From Mesostigma viride (lineage: Eukaryota > Streptophyta > Mesostigmatophyceae > Mesostigmatales > Mesostigmataceae), in assembly GCA_009746045.1 (NCBI GenBank), contig RPFO01000104.1, positions 3,943,237 to 3,998,236 of the forward strand: DNA of 55,000 bases, written 5' to 3'. This document shows, piece by piece, positions 9,543 to 20,763 of this stretch. The translations under genes and the position numbers were made by a program. The notes beneath the pieces are model-generated. The model was not told the origin of the DNA. It ran no database searches and worked only from the letters and a program-made list of their open reading frames with translations. Positions within the stretch are counted from its first letter, which is position 1; the number at the start of each line of letters is the position of its first letter.

Positions 9543-11690
9543 TTTCTCGAACGGCTACGGGCGCAGGGGTCCAGGATATAATTTCTCTTGTGGATCATGA
9601 AATTTAATGCAGGTTTACGGCAGCGATTGTGAGGCAACGTAGGCTCTAAAGAGCGATTATGTTGCTAACTTAATGGTGTTGTCGAGTTTGTGCCGAAGCT
9701 TCCCGGTTTCTTTTACATTTCCGGCATTCAAGGTAAGAACCTACGCAGGCCTGCGCATGTCGCCTTCGATGTATTCACGGAAGGCGCACCTTCCTTGTTC
9801 GCAGGCCTGATCAATGGATGATGTCTTTTATTGTTCGAGCTTGCGTGCCAGTTTATGCATGAAACATTTCCACGCAGGCAGGTGCATTAATGTCGGCCTT
9901 TCGCCCTTTTTTCGGGCAGTTTCCCTGCAGGAAGCGCTCCATTTCTTTCGGTTGCATCGTCAGCTTCCTAGCAATTTCGTACAATTTCATGTAGTTTGTG
10001 GCTGGCATGCGCCGAGGTCAAGTTGTTGGTAATGTGTTGACACTTGTTTTCCATCATCCTTTGGACATGAGCTTGCTCAGACGCTTTGTTATGTGCCGGA
10101 TCTGACACGCCTGTTTTAGTAACGACATCCGGCATGTGCCTAGAGGCTAACAAGCTGGCATCAGCTTCTTAGCAAATTGCCATAAATATTGGAAAGGAAG
10201 GTGAGAGTGGTTCTTTTGCTGGCCATACTGTGCACATGAGTGGCATTGCATTAGATAGGTGTTCCCATTGCTTCCTTGAGCTATAACCATAAAGACTTCC
10301 CTGCTATGTGTGCAGCAAGGCAAGCTGGATAGGATGTGAATGCTTGGCAGACAGCATGTATGATTTGCTGCCAAGTTTGCAGGCTGCAGTTGCCTCTATT
10401 GCTTGGGCATTCTTTCTAAGGTTTTTACACGTATACTTGCTGAGTTCTTGGCATAAATTTATATGGTAACCTTGGGCTGAGCATAGTGTATGCTCTCTTG
10501 GTGCGTGTATGCCTAGCGATGGTGTTGCTATGCCCACGCTGGCAAGGCTGGCCATGCTGAGGGCAGGGGAGGGCAGATGAGGTGCCTAGCCTTTTCTTAT
10601 ATTGTGTGATCGAGTTGGGCATGTTTTTTGGCTTCTTGGATGGAAAACATCATGTCGAGGTGGCCTTATACACAGAAAAACCTCATTTAGCGTATGTTCG
10701 GGATTTAGCGTGCACGCAAAACCTTATAACTTGAGCTAGACTTGTCGGAATGACCTGGGACTTGGAACACAGTTGTCCCCCTGTTAGACGGATTTTCGCT
10801 GCAGGAAAAAGTATTTTTTTGACGTGTCTATAAAAAGTTATTCACCATGTCCGGTAAAAAAAGGGTCATTTTGCGGGGAAATTAATAACTGTTAATTCGA
10901 GGTTTTGCCCTTTTCATGATGTAAATAGCTCAGCAAGCTACAAACTCAGGGAACTAAAAACGCTGCAGGCAGTTTTGTAAATAAATGTGTGCATTGGCTG
11001 GGGCATACCCAGCCCTAATTAGCGTCTTTTGCTATTTATAGCGCGTTATTGGCGTATATATGAGGGTAGTACGTACCCCCAACAAGTGCATGGACAACTC
11101 ACTAGAGATGTTATTTAGTGCCCCCAATCATAACTTAGGGTTGTGCAAATGGATTTCAAGTGATATTACCGACTACCGTATGTCAATTTTTAAGGTTTTT
11201 GGGGTGCCACCTCCCTGCATGCATGCAGAGATCCAGCCTCAGCTGGGCACAACTTGTACGGAAACTGCAACATTATGTGGTGAAAAACGTGAAAAACGTG
11301 CGTTTTTGCTAGCATTTGGTGGCAGTTTGTCACTAAATGCCCGGGTCAGATGACCATGGGACCTGGTGCACAGTTGGTAGTCATGAGCATCAGTCTCCTT
11401 GCAAGCAGCCAGGCCAGGAGCTCTTCATTTGCATGTTATACGGGCTTTGTTTATTATAAAACCTGAAATTTTGCTAAAAATAGATGTGCCAAAATTTACG
11501 TCCCTACAGGGCATGTGAGGAATACATCAAGGATAAGGGCTCTATCAGTAGACTAACCGAGGTCAGAAAAATCTGGAAAGTTCAATTCCTTCTATTGGTG
11601 TCCCAAACATGCTGCCTGCACATATCTAGCATGTTTGGACTTAATCTGCTCCATGTAGGGCTTATAAGGTAGGTTTTTGGCACTTTCATA
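9543..11690. other. No gene recognised
   Basis: AT-richer sequence with scattered short frames (for example 11060-11353) that show no family features, no splice logic and no repeats. A CTATTTATAGCGCG TATA-like site lies near 11032, ahead of the 11060 frame. I see nothing firm here. Confidence 0.5.
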
Positions 11691-11696
11691 CCGTTG

Positions 11697-11962
11697 TGCC
11701 CATGCAGGGAGTCACTCTCTGCTGAGAAGCCATGCCATAGCTCTTGTACAGCCATGATGATCTTCCCCCACATGCCACGCTCCCCCTTAACTGGGCATAG
11801 CGCGATACATCATGAGGGTGCAGGTGCCTTGGTGCACCTAGAGCAGGGGTAGCTTACATTCCCACCCTTGCAGGAAGTAGCTTAGGATGTATGATAGGCC
11901 ATATCCCCCCTCTCAAGGGCTATGTGCTACATATACTCCCAACCGAGTTATGTTACAATTCA
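11697..11962 (+). mobile_element. 3'-UTR fragment of the ORF1-only LINE family (plus orientation)
   Basis: Matches the 3' regions at 16197-16440, 16557-16850 (minus), 39490-39722 and 42845-42960 (minus). Shared blocks are a CTCTCTGCTGAGA segment, a GATCTTCCCCC block, GTGCACCTAGAGCA, ACTTGCAGGAAGTAGCTTAG-like sequence and CAAGGGCTATGTGCTACATA. It ends with the hairpin-forming CTCCCAACCGAG and ATTCATT. No coding sequence is included. Confidence 0.75.
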
Positions 11963-11964
11963 TT

Positions 11965-14290
11965 CATACCGTTGTGTACTCCCGTCGGCACCGGTTCCGC
12001 TCGTGCTCGGCGTCCGTCCAGTCCTCAGGATCTCCCCGGACCGGGCGTAGAGCAGACCAGTCAGGGCGGACCACTGAGGCGCGGCGCTCGGGGACGTGGA
12101 ACCGGAGGCCAACCGGTGGTCAGAGCACACCGTGGGCGTGTCAAACACTCGGGTGTCCAGAAGTTACCGAGGTGCACCTGGGCTGCCGTATACCACCACG
12201 TAGTCCAAACAGGCCTGACGGCCGTTAGGGCCACGAAAAGTGACCAAGTCCTGTGAGGGACGTTGGAAGTGGCAGTTGACAGCAACCAATGTCCCGCTAT
12301 CCCGCAAAAAGGCAGAAAACAGGGGAGCACGTACGTTGTCGTTAGCTTCCGTGTCAGCAGGCGCAAAGCGACTGCCAGCCGTGCCCACGCCGGGGAGCGT
12401 GGCATTGGCGTCCAGCAGCATAACCAAAAAGTGGCGGGCCGGAGTCGGACCCCCTCAAGGCTATGCAAGGACTCGAAGAACTGCTGGCGTGCCGACTCAG
12501 GTAGACCACTATGGGGTGCGTAGCCCACCCCCATGCACCGTGAGGTGGTGCTTAGACCGCCCCTCGACGGAGGTGAAATGTGCTACCATATATAAGGCGT
12601 GGGGTTAGAAACTTAAGCGTGCTGAGGCTAGCAACTGCCAGCGGCGAACACAAAAGACCAACACCACCTTGGCCTGGCGTCCCACTTCCAGCGAAGTAGA
12701 AACGCCAACCGCCTGCAAGGCGGTTAGAGCTCACCGGTGCCAAATGGCACCGGTCGTGCGGCGACGGTGTTCCTGCACGCCTAGAATAGTAGATACACGA
12801 TGTGCAATGCAAAATGCGACTAGCTCCTCTACCCGGTAGCTATGCCGTTGTCATCTGCGAGCAATGTGCGGGTGTTGAAAGTGGCAAGGGCCAATGATGC
12901 CTGCTGCATGGCCCACCAGCCGGGAGAACGGCGATGGATGATGGCGGGGTGGATGAGGCGGGGGGTGGCCCGGTGGGGATGGAGGGGAGGGAAGGGAAGC
13001 GGAGGAAAGAGTGCTTTTCATCGCATTTATTTTGTCCTGCAGGCGTAGGATGCGAGCCTGCCGCCTGCTCTGGGTATTCGGGGCCGATGCTTGTGCAACG
13101 CAGAGGCGTAGAAAGTCTAGCATGCGTTGGGTGTTGCTAATGATTCTTGCTGCTGAGAGCTGTCGTTCGAGCCCGACCGAGATACCGGCACCACCATGTG
13201 TCTCAGTCGACTATTAGGTCGATGCATGGGAGTGGAACGGGGGATTGTTTAGAGGCTGTCCCCGAAGCCTGTTAGCCGCGAGCCGACGAGTGGGGTTGTC
13301 TACTTCCTGGAACCACCAGGGGCAGCACGCTTCGCACCACGAGACTCCACACGAGACTCCACATTGTCGGTGTCTACACGGACACCACCCATGCAGGTAA
13401 CTGCACCAAAACGACCATGATTCCGGCAACAGTCGCAGCTGCACACGCTTACCCCCCGGTACGTACCCGGCTCGTGCCACCACCACCTTCTCGCTATTAA
13501 TTCCAGCACTTGCTCCTCGCCGCCAGCTGTGCCGGGGTGTAGTCTTCATCCATGCTGATGGGGTGGCCCTTGAGCAGACGACGGGCTCCCATCACCCGTT
13601 TCTGGTCGTTCACGGTCGGTGGCCATGGTGACCAGGACCAGGCCAGCTGGGCCTGCATGGCAGGCGGATGGCCCTGTCAATGGTGACTCACGTGATCGCA
13701 CAGCTGCAGCAACCCCAAGAACGCGGGGCCCCGCAAGGCCTCGGTAAGTGCTTGTGCGGTGTCATGCGTGCCCTTCTCAACATTCTTGAGAATGATATTG
13801 CGTTGTCTCAGTGAGCTGAGCCACATTCTGTGACGCGACTGCGGTGGCAGCCGACTTAGCCGCCTGGGCGACTATGGCATCCAGGTTCTTCCCCGCCGCG
13901 TCCGCGAACGTGACCCGCTTGGGGGGGGGGGGTGGCCATGGCCGGGCCTTTAATTCCAGCAATGTGGCTTGGGTGACAGCAGAGTCAGCAGCCAAAGACT
14001 TGAGCGCACCTTGCACAGGCTTGAGCTCAGAGGTGATCGCCTGCAGGTCAGTGGGGTCGGCTGCGCCGGCAGGGGTGTCGGCATCGGCCGAGGTGTTGAT
14101 CGGATGCGGCCGCGATGGTCGCCGGCGGTTTGCAGAGTTCAGGGCAGCATGTTAAGAGGCAGGAGGATTAGGAAAAAGTTGGTGCGTTGCTGGTCGTCTT
14201 CCCATTTCAGCCACAGGCACAGCTAGCTGCGCCGGTGTTGGGGTGGCGGATGATGTCGTCGGCGTCGTTTCGAATTTTGAGGATTTGCAG
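11965..14290 (-). pseudogene. Degraded non-LTR retrotransposon (ORF1 and endonuclease remnants)
   Basis: Read on the minus strand, 14016-13777 gives an ORF1-like piece (KRVTFADAAGKNLDAIVAQA). About 12810-12640 encodes the APE-endonuclease segment AGGWRFYFAGSGTPGQGGVGL, and 12534-12061 continues with GYAPHSG, MLLDANATLP and CLDYVVVYGS spread over two or three frames. These match the better-preserved LINE at 18.6-28 kb (GYAPHAG, MLLDANATLP, CLDYVCV). Multiple frameshifts and missing blocks show a dead copy. The reverse transcriptase is absent. Confidence 0.75.
13921..13931. repeat. G-run homopolymer
   Basis: Eleven or so G bases in a row inside the degraded ORF1 remnant, where they encode a proline run on the minus strand. 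A typical site of slippage or miscalling. Confidence 0.85.
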
Positions 14291-14316
14291 CACGTCGTCG
14301 ACCGGCATGGTGAAAA

Positions 14317-14757
14317 ATGCCGCATAGGTCTTTAATAGACAAATGCATAGGTCTTTATCTAGAGTCTTTGTATCAAGGCATGCCTCGTATTTTGGACGAG
14401 ATCAGACAGCGTAGGATAGCATTTGTAGGACACCTTGCTCGCACCAGCCAGGTCGACACCGCCCTTGGTCTGGCAGGCCCCCAGCGGCTTGGCCAGCCAG
14501 GGCGGCACATTCTGACCTGGCCTAGCCCCAAGGGCATTCCCAAAAGGGTAGGGAAACATGTCACGAAGTACATCCAGATGTTGCTGGATGACCTACTGGT
14601 CCCAGCCCAGTTTCAATACCGCATCCACTCTCTCTCCCTTCTTTGGACTGCCATGCAGAACAAGACGCGGTGGCAGAAAATTATTGTCAAGGCTCACACG
14701 CCCGACCCTGTGGGCAAGCCACCTCCCCCCAAGAGGAGGAGGCGTTTTGATGAGTAG
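14317..14757 (+). pseudogene. C-terminal fragment of a LINE reverse transcriptase ORF2
   Basis: The plus-strand frame contains LYQGMP, QRRIAFVGHLARTSQVDT and a C-terminal tail ending PVGKPPPPKRRRRF. These correspond to LYQGMPYITSTIKQRRLQLVGHLARTNQVDTS and the PPPVGK tail of the LINE at 18.6-28 kb. The reverse-transcriptase core is missing (5' truncation, as normal for non-LTR copies). Its 3' end follows at 14846-14912. Confidence 0.85.
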
Positions 14758-14845
14758 GGTACTTATGATTTTTCTAGACTAGATAGATTAGCGTTATAGG
14801 ATAATTAATCCGATTACGCAGCTCTCTCCACTCCACCACCCATCA

Positions 14846-14912
14846 AGGAATATGTGCTACATGATCTCCCAACGGAGGCATGTTATAATTTAATTTTAAT
14901 TTTAATTTAATG
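14846..14912 (+). repeat. LINE 3' end with CTCCCAACGGAG hairpin and AATTT tail
   Basis: TGTGCTACATGATCTCCC and AACGGAGGCATGTTATAA precede several AATTTT-type repeats. The CTCC/GGAG arms pair across CAAC. The same end occurs at 28351-28412. This is the tail of the retroposed fragment at 14317-14757. Confidence 0.7.
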
Positions 14913-14929
14913 GGATGGAAGGGATGGTG

Positions 14930-16440
14930 TAAGCTATGTAGGTCCTTTCTGCGAGCAGTTCCATTCCAGAACCCACCTTTTCCGCAACGGAGCTGACGGC
15001 CGGTTTTCCGATCGCGCAGCTGACGTCCCTACTTCGGCCAATATGCATGGCCGGCTGGCCTCGCCCCCGCCTTCAGCTCGCAGCTCTCTTTACCATCACT
15101 AAGCGCTCGGCCTTCGACCTTTTGCAACCCGCCCCCATTACCTAATCCACCTTCCTCCGCCACCTCCACGCGCCTTCTCACAGCACGTGACGCCCATTGC
15201 TGCATGTAGATGTGGCGGCAATTGGCGGCACGCTGGCTGCTGAGCTCCCCACCATCCCCACCGCCACCGCCGCCCTCCTCGCCTCCACCCCCCCCCCCTC
15301 CGCCTCCACCGACTCCATCACCGCCCAGCTCCGCGACATCGACCAGCGTCTTAGGGACAACGCCATCGCTATCGAGGTTCTGCAGAACACCGCAGGCCTC
15401 ACCCGGCCCAGGCGGTGAAGGACTGATTGCCGCCAATTAAGCCAGCCCCGGCTGGCCTGGCCGGCGATGCTCCTCCCATCACCACCTGGGCGGACATGCT
15501 TAAGCAACACACCACCTCCACCACCTCCGCCGTCGCAGCCCAGCTCCAACGGCAGACGCTTGACCTCCGCGAGGAGGCCGAGCTCGCCAAGCGCAGCCTC
15601 AACGTCATTGTCAAGAACTTCGACATGGAGGAAGGTGAGAATTCCGAGAAGCTTACCGGCGTGCGTTTGAGAGAGAAATCCTTGGTCGCATGGGTCTTAA
15701 TGGTGAGATCGACCTGGTCGCCCACCGCCTTCCCCGCGCGCGGGGTAAGGCAGGGCCGCCCCCGCTCCTTCTCACCTTTAAGAACCCGGCGGACAAGATT
15801 TCTTTTCTCAGACGCCGCACGCGGCTCGAGAAGACTCTCTTCACCCTTGACGACGACTTGACCCTGGCGCAGCAACAACGGCGACGGGAGCTATGGCCGA
15901 CCTACCTCCAGCTCCGGCAGACCAAGGCGGGGCAGCCGGTGTACTGGAAGGGGGCGGCCATCTACGTCGGCCACAAGCCCTGGCAGGCGACCCCCGCGGC
16001 CCCAGCGACTCCAGACGCCCCAGCTTAGGGTCCAATACAGCAGTAGTAGTGTAGAATAGATCTAGACCGTGGCCATGTACATGTTCGCCTCCTAGAGGCC
16101 CTATACCAGCTAAGCCACGCGCTTTATTTAATCATGTACATGTGTGCCTATGATGCGCCACCCTCCAGATGCCTAGCTTTATTTAGTTATGTTGTGCCCA
16201 TGCAGGGAGTAACTCTCTGCTGAGACGCCATGTGCCCTAGCCTTTTTTGTATAGCTATGCTGATCTTCCCCCCCATGACAGGCTCCCCCTTCGCTGGGCA
16301 TAGCTTGAAGATCATGGGGATGCAAGTGCCCTGGTGCACCTAGAGCAAGGGTCCTTTACATCCCCACCCTTGCAGGAAGTAGCTTAGCTAGGATGTATGA
16401 TAGGCCATATGCCCCCTCTCAAGGGCTATTAATTAATTAA
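14930..16440 (+). mobile_element. ORF1-only (HAL1-like) non-LTR element, copy 1
   Basis: A 5'-truncated copy of the element seen complete at 16557-18576. Codes in several frames for an L1 ORF1p-like protein. The best-preserved part (15427-16028) has a coiled-coil-like stretch (DLREEAELAKRSLNVIVKNF), the RRM-like region with AHRLPRARGKAGPPPLLLTF and NPADKISFLRRRTRLE, and the C-terminal domain DDDLTLAQQQRRRELWPTYL, ending PDAPA and TAG. About 410 bases of 3' UTR follow, with no endonuclease or reverse transcriptase. It ends in CAAGGGCTATTAATTAATTA. Confidence 0.8.
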
Positions 16441-16556
16441 TCAATTATCAACATCACTCCGTTGGGAGTAGATGTAGCACACAGCCCTGAGAAGGGGCAT
16501 ATGGCTTTTAATACATTCTAGGCTACTTCATGCAAGGGTGGGAATGTATCAAGGGC
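16441..16556 (-). mobile_element. Short 3'-end fragment of the same element family, minus orientation
   Basis: Carries the reverse complement of the 3' tail (CTCCGTTGGGAGTAGATGTA, AGGGGCATATGGCTTTTAAT) wedged between copy 1 and copy 2. It is a third, strongly truncated insertion at the same spot. It resembles the fragment at 40505-40605. Confidence 0.65.
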
Positions 16557-18576
16557 TATTGAATTGAATTGAATTGTAACATAACTCCGTTGGGAGTATA
16601 TGTAGCACATAGCCCTTGAGAGGGGGCGTATGGCCTATCATACATCCTAAGCTACTTCCTGCAAGTGAGGGTGGGGATGTAAAGGACCCTTGCTCTAGGT
16701 GCACCAGGGCACGTGCATCCCCATGATCTTCAAGCTATGCCCAGCGAAGGGGGAGCCTGTCATGGTGGGGGGGAAGATCAGCATAGCTATACAAAGAAGC
16801 TAGGGCATGGCGTCTCAGCAGAGAGTTATTCCCTGCATAGGCACAACAGAACTAAATAAAGCTAGGCATCATCTGGGGTGTGGCTCATCATAGGCACACA
16901 TGTACATGATTAAATAAAGCGCGTGGCTTAGCTGGGATAGTGCCTCTAGGAGGCGTACATGTACATGGCCACGGTCTATCTATTCTACACTACTACTGCT
17001 ATATTCCCCTAAGCTGGGGCGTCTGGAGTCGCTGGGGCCGCGGGGGGGGGGGGTCGCCTGCCAGGGCTTATGGCCGACGTAGATGGCCGCCCCCTTCCAG
17101 TACACCGGCTGTCCCGCCTTGGTCTGCCGGAGCTGGAGGTAGGTCGGCCATAGCTCCCGTCGCCGTTGTTGCTGCGCCAGGGTCAAGTCGTCATCAAGGG
17201 TGAAGAGAGTCTTCTCGAGCCGCTTGCGGCGTCTGAGAAAAGAGATCTTGTCCGCCGGGGTCTTATAAAGGTGAGAAGGAGCGGGGGCGGCCCTGCCTTA
17301 CCCCGCGCGCGGGGAAGGCGGTGGGCGACCAGGTCGATCTCACCGTTAAGGCCCATGCGACCAAGGATTTCTCTCTCAAACGCACGCAAAAGCTTATCGG
17401 AATTCTCACCTTCCTCCATCTTGAAGTTCTTGACAATGACGTTGAGGCTGCGCTTGGCGAGCTCGACCTCCTCGCGGAGGTCAAGCGTCTGCTGTTGAAG
17501 CTGGGCTGCGACGGCGGAGGTGGTGGAGGTGGTATGTTGCTTAAGCATGTCCGCCCAGGTGGTGATGGGAGGAGCATCGCTGGCCAGGCCAGCCGGGGCT
17601 GGCTTGGCGGCAATGTCCTTCACCGCCTGGGCGGTGAGGCCTGCGGTGTTCTGCAGAACCTCGATAGCGATGGCGTTGTCCTTAAGACACTGGTCGATGT
17701 CGCGGAGCTGGGCGGTGATGGCGTCGGAGGTGGGGGTGGTGGCGGTGGAGGAGGCGAGGAGGCTGGAAGTGGCGGTGGAGATGGTGGGGAGCTCAGCAGC
17801 CAGCGTGCCGCCCATTGCCCGGCCACTATCTGCGGCTAGGGGCGTCACGTGCTGTGAGATGGTTGCTTGGAGGTGGAAGAGGAAGGTGGATTCGGTCAAG
17901 GGGGAGGGGGTCCAGAGGTCCGTGACAGAGCGGTCAAGGATGGAAAAGAGGGCGCCGATCTGAAGACGGGGGCGAGACCAGCTGGCCAGGTTCTCAGATT
18001 GTTGTCGCATTGTGAACCGGCCGTCAGGTCCATTGCGGAAGCGGCAAAGGCGTTGAAGGCGTTGGCACAGGTCGAGAAGGGAGGCGTATGACCCATAAAA
18101 CACGAACTCCAGTAGCTTGAGGGGTGGCATGTCGAAATAGCTGGGTCTGTGATCGTTGAAGGTGTTGAAGGTGGAAAATATCCCGTCAACGTCAAAATCG
18201 CGCTCAGACCAGCTCGGTTCGGCTGGGCGGCTGCGTTTTGGCTCAGGCGAGGCTGAAGGCGAGGCAGGAAGCCCGGGAGGGTGCTGGACGACCACCAGTG
18301 CGCGACTAGTGGCAGCACTGCCTTCCGGCCCTGATGGCGAAGCTGCAGCCGGAGCTGCAGACGTATTTTCATTGCCGAGCGCAGCCGCCAGGCTGCGTTG
18401 CGTCGAGGCGCGTTTATTCGCCATATAGTGCGTTATAGCTTTGGAAAATTATATCAGCATGTGCGTCTAAGAAAGACGAAGCGATTGTGATATTCACAGC
18501 TGAATTCGGGGCTCAAACGTGAAAGTTATGAGCTCCGACAGCCATGGCTACCTCGTGGCTCGTGGCTCGTGGCTAT
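16557..18576 (-). mobile_element. ORF1-only (HAL1-like) non-LTR element, copy 2, near full length
   Basis: Minus-strand element. The 5' UTR runs from about 18574 (start CCACGAGGTAGCCATGGCTG, shared with the copy at 41502). ORF1 starts at 18424, a 3' UTR of about 420 bases follows, and a GAATT tail ends at about 16560. No endonuclease or reverse transcriptase is encoded, so it must borrow machinery, presumably from a LINE in the same genome. It lies tail-to-tail with copy 1. The long minus-strand LINE begins its tail exactly at this element's 5' end. Confidence 0.8.
17183..18424 (-). CDS. L1 ORF1p-like RNA-binding protein of the ORF1-only element
   Basis: A 413-residue frame from ATG 18424. 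Likely role: nucleic-acid-binding chaperone packaging the element's RNA, as for L1 ORF1p. Residues 1-80 are low-complexity and basic/Ala-Pro-rich. About residues 195-290 form an Ala/Thr-rich, coiled-coil-like segment. Residues 318-390 carry the RRM-like core (LAKRSLNVIVKNFKMEE, AHRLPRARGKAGPPPLLLTF). A frame break at about 17265 puts the rest (FLRRR, then DDDLTLAQQQRRRELWPTYL, at 17186-16980) in another frame. The copy at 15690-16028 keeps this C-terminus intact and shows where the break is. The break means this copy probably no longer makes a full protein. Confidence 0.75.
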   Translation of the reverse strand: MANKRASTQRSLAAALGNENTSAAPAAASPSGPEGSAATSRALVVVQHPPGLPASPSASPEPKRSRPAEPSWSERDFDVDGIFSTFNTFNDHRPSYFDMPPLKLLEFVFYGSYASLLDLCQRLQRLCRFRNGPDGRFTMRQQSENLASWSRPRLQIGALFSILDRSVTDLWTPSPLTESTFLFHLQATISQHVTPLAADSGRAMGGTLAAELPTISTATSSLLASSTATTPTSDAITAQLRDIDQCLKDNAIAIEVLQNTAGLTAQAVKDIAAKPAPAGLASDAPPITTWADMLKQHTTSTTSAVAAQLQQQTLDLREEVELAKRSLNVIVKNFKMEEGENSDKLLRAFEREILGRMGLNGEIDLVAHRLPRARGKAGPPPLLLTFIRPRRTRSLFSDAASGSRRLSSPLMTT

Positions 18577-18779
18577 TAATTAATTAATTAGACTCGTGCT
18601 CCCGTTGGGGAGTCACGGAGCATTAACCCCGATGAATGGATGGATGGGTGCACACATTCCTACCGGTCTAATCTATCTACATTGGCTACATACTACATCT
18701 ATCTAACAACATTCTATCTACATCATCTATCTAGGCAGCCGCACGCTGCCCTAGGGGGAGCTATCTAGCGTGCCTCCCG

Positions 18780-20136
18780 CGGGATTGCACACGCGGGCGC
18801 TTCCCCACTGGGGGGGGCTCGTTGTCCTCTATGACCTGGGCCCACTTGGCCTTGTCCATCATCTTCTTCCAAATCACGGAGAGGCCTAGGCCCCCCATGT
18901 CCTCTACTAGCTGTTCTTTGAAGGTGCGGGCCTTGCGGCGTCTAACATCACTGGGCCCAGCCCACGTCAGGAGGTGCCGGCCAGGCTGGGCTGGTCGCAG
19001 TCCTGCGGGGGGCCACGTGAGGTGTCTACCTGGTTGGTGCGAGCTAGGTGCCCTACTAGCTGCAGGCGGCGTTGCTTAATTGTGCTGGTGATATAGGGCA
19101 TGCCCTGGTACAGGTCCTCATTGCGGACATGAGCAGCATATCCTACTCTGAAAATGGAACGCAGCATGCTGGTGACCGCGCCGTCCAGCTTGCGGGCCAG
19201 GTCGGCGGTGAGGGTCCACGTCTCGGCGCCATACGTGAGAACAGGAAGGACGAGGACCTTGAACAGGTCCTGTTTCTCGATCTTGCCCAGGGGCTTGCGC
19301 CATAGGGCCCGGTACTGGCGTAAAGCGTGCCAGGCGAGGGAGATGCGGTGGTCCACATCCACCTCGCAGCTAGGGAGCAGGCTGCCTAGCAGCTTAACGC
19401 GGTCCCGATACAGGACTCGAGAGCCGTCTAGGAGATAGAGGGGCGGCGCTGAGGTGGTGAGCCCAACCGCCAGAGCCTCTGTCTTCTTGCTGACCTCAAG
19501 CCCCACTGCACGGGCCTCGAGAGCCAGGCAGTCAAGCCATGTCTGCACGTGCTCAGTGTCCTCAAAGAGGGTGGTGTCGTCTGCGTAAATGATGTCTGCG
19601 AGCCGAATCTCCGTGTCCGCACCGCCATGCCAGAATTTGTTAGCAACCTGCACTCCTGGTTCCCTGCCCACGATGCGGGCAAATCGCTTGCGCGCCTGAA
19701 TCATTACGTATTCGACAACAATAATGAACAGGTAGGGCGACAGCACGCAGCCCTGCCACACACCCTTCTGTAAAGGGCATGGGGGCGTGGTCCCGTAAGA
19801 AGTGCGCACCGAAGTGGTGGACCCTTCATACAGGTTGCGGATGACAGCAATCAGGGAGCGGGGGATCCGGAACAACTCGAGGATGTCCCAAAGCGCAGGC
19901 CAGAAAACCGAATCGAAGGCTTTGATGAAGTCCACCAGCACAAGGTGCAAAGGGGACTCACCAGGCTGAAGGCGTTGCAGTTCCTCCACCAGTCGGCGAG
20001 TAGCGAAGAGCGCCTGTACTGTGTTGCGACCTGAACGGAAGCCGTGCTGAGTCTCGCTGAGGTGACCGTCCAGGGCCGTGCGCAGGCGGTTCAGGATGAG
20101 CCGCATAAGAAGCTTGAGGGGGCACTTTGAATGCAC
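18780..20136 (-). pseudogene. LINE reverse transcriptase domain (ORF2 C-terminal part)
   Basis: Copies element RNA into DNA at the nicked target. The open frame 20136-18967 carries the RT fingers (ETQHGFRSGRNT), motif A (VDFIKAFDSV with its Asp), QGCVLSPYLF, the catalytic YADD in IIYADDTTLF, then YGAETWTL and QRRLQLVGHLARTNQ, typical of the region after RT in LINE ORF2 proteins. After the stop at 18967 the frame continues elsewhere to about 18780 (KEQLVEDMGGLGLSVIW, PPPVGK-like end). The N-terminal fingers (NYRGVC, YKNKGSPADPGN) are in another frame at 20402-20091. At least two frame breaks make it non-functional. Confidence 0.88.
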
Positions 20137-20440
20137 ACCCCTCTGTAGTTGCCGGGGTCGGCAGGCGACCCCTTGTTCTTGTACAGCATCGTGCGAAAAC
20201 TGTGTTGCCAGGCCGCTGGAGGTGGTTGCGACGACAGCAGAAGGCGGTTGCAGATGTCCCGGAAGAGCAGCATAACACCTGTGTCCTCGAATTCGGCTGC
20301 AAGTTTTACAACTGCGGCCGGAATCTCGTCAGAGCCGGTGGCTGCGTCATAACGCAGGCGCTGGACCGCCTCCGTGACCTCGCGAGAGGTGAAAGGAGGC
20401 ATGTCAGACGGGTCGCCAAGTGGGCCGACCAGCGGGGGGA

Positions 20441-20733
20441 CTAGGTAGTCCGCCGCTGACCTAGGCGGGGCCGGGGGCCCTGCGGGGCCGGCCAGGGCGG
20501 CCGGGCGGGCGGCGGCGGCTGGGAGCAGGGGTGGGGCGGCGCAGCTGTCCCCACGACCTCGGCCGTGGCCGTGGCCCAGGTACGAAGCCGCTTGGCTGGG
20601 GCGCCGGGGACGTCGTGGCGGTGGGGCCGGCCGAGGCCGTCCGGGTGCCCGAGGCGCTTGTACCAGAACCAGGCCCCCTTGCCGTCGTGCTTCTGCTGGC
20701 AGCTGCGCAGGTCCTTGACCATCTGCTGAGCAT
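20441..20733 (-). pseudogene. LINE ORF2 linker between endonuclease and reverse transcriptase
   Basis: Out-of-frame continuation of ORF2 (QQMVKDLRSCQQKHDGKGAW, WYKRLGHPDG) ending in a proline/arginine-rich low-complexity stretch. Frame changes occur near 20740 and 20420. It carries no catalytic motif of its own. Confidence 0.6.
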
Positions 20734-20763
20734 CTGCCTTCTCAGCCTGCTCGTAGGCGGCCC

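Noticed and set aside
17321-17963. Plus-strand frames antisense to the ORF1-only element (and similar antisense frames in 15.0-15.9 kb and 42.1-42.8 kb)
   Set aside because: They mirror the ORF1p-like coding strand, are Gly/Val-rich shadows, and show no independent features.
18967-20136. LTR retrotransposon or retroviral polymerase
   Set aside because: No protease, RNase H-integrase order or LTRs; the YADD reverse transcriptase follows an APE endonuclease and the element ends in a short repeat tail, as in non-LTR elements.
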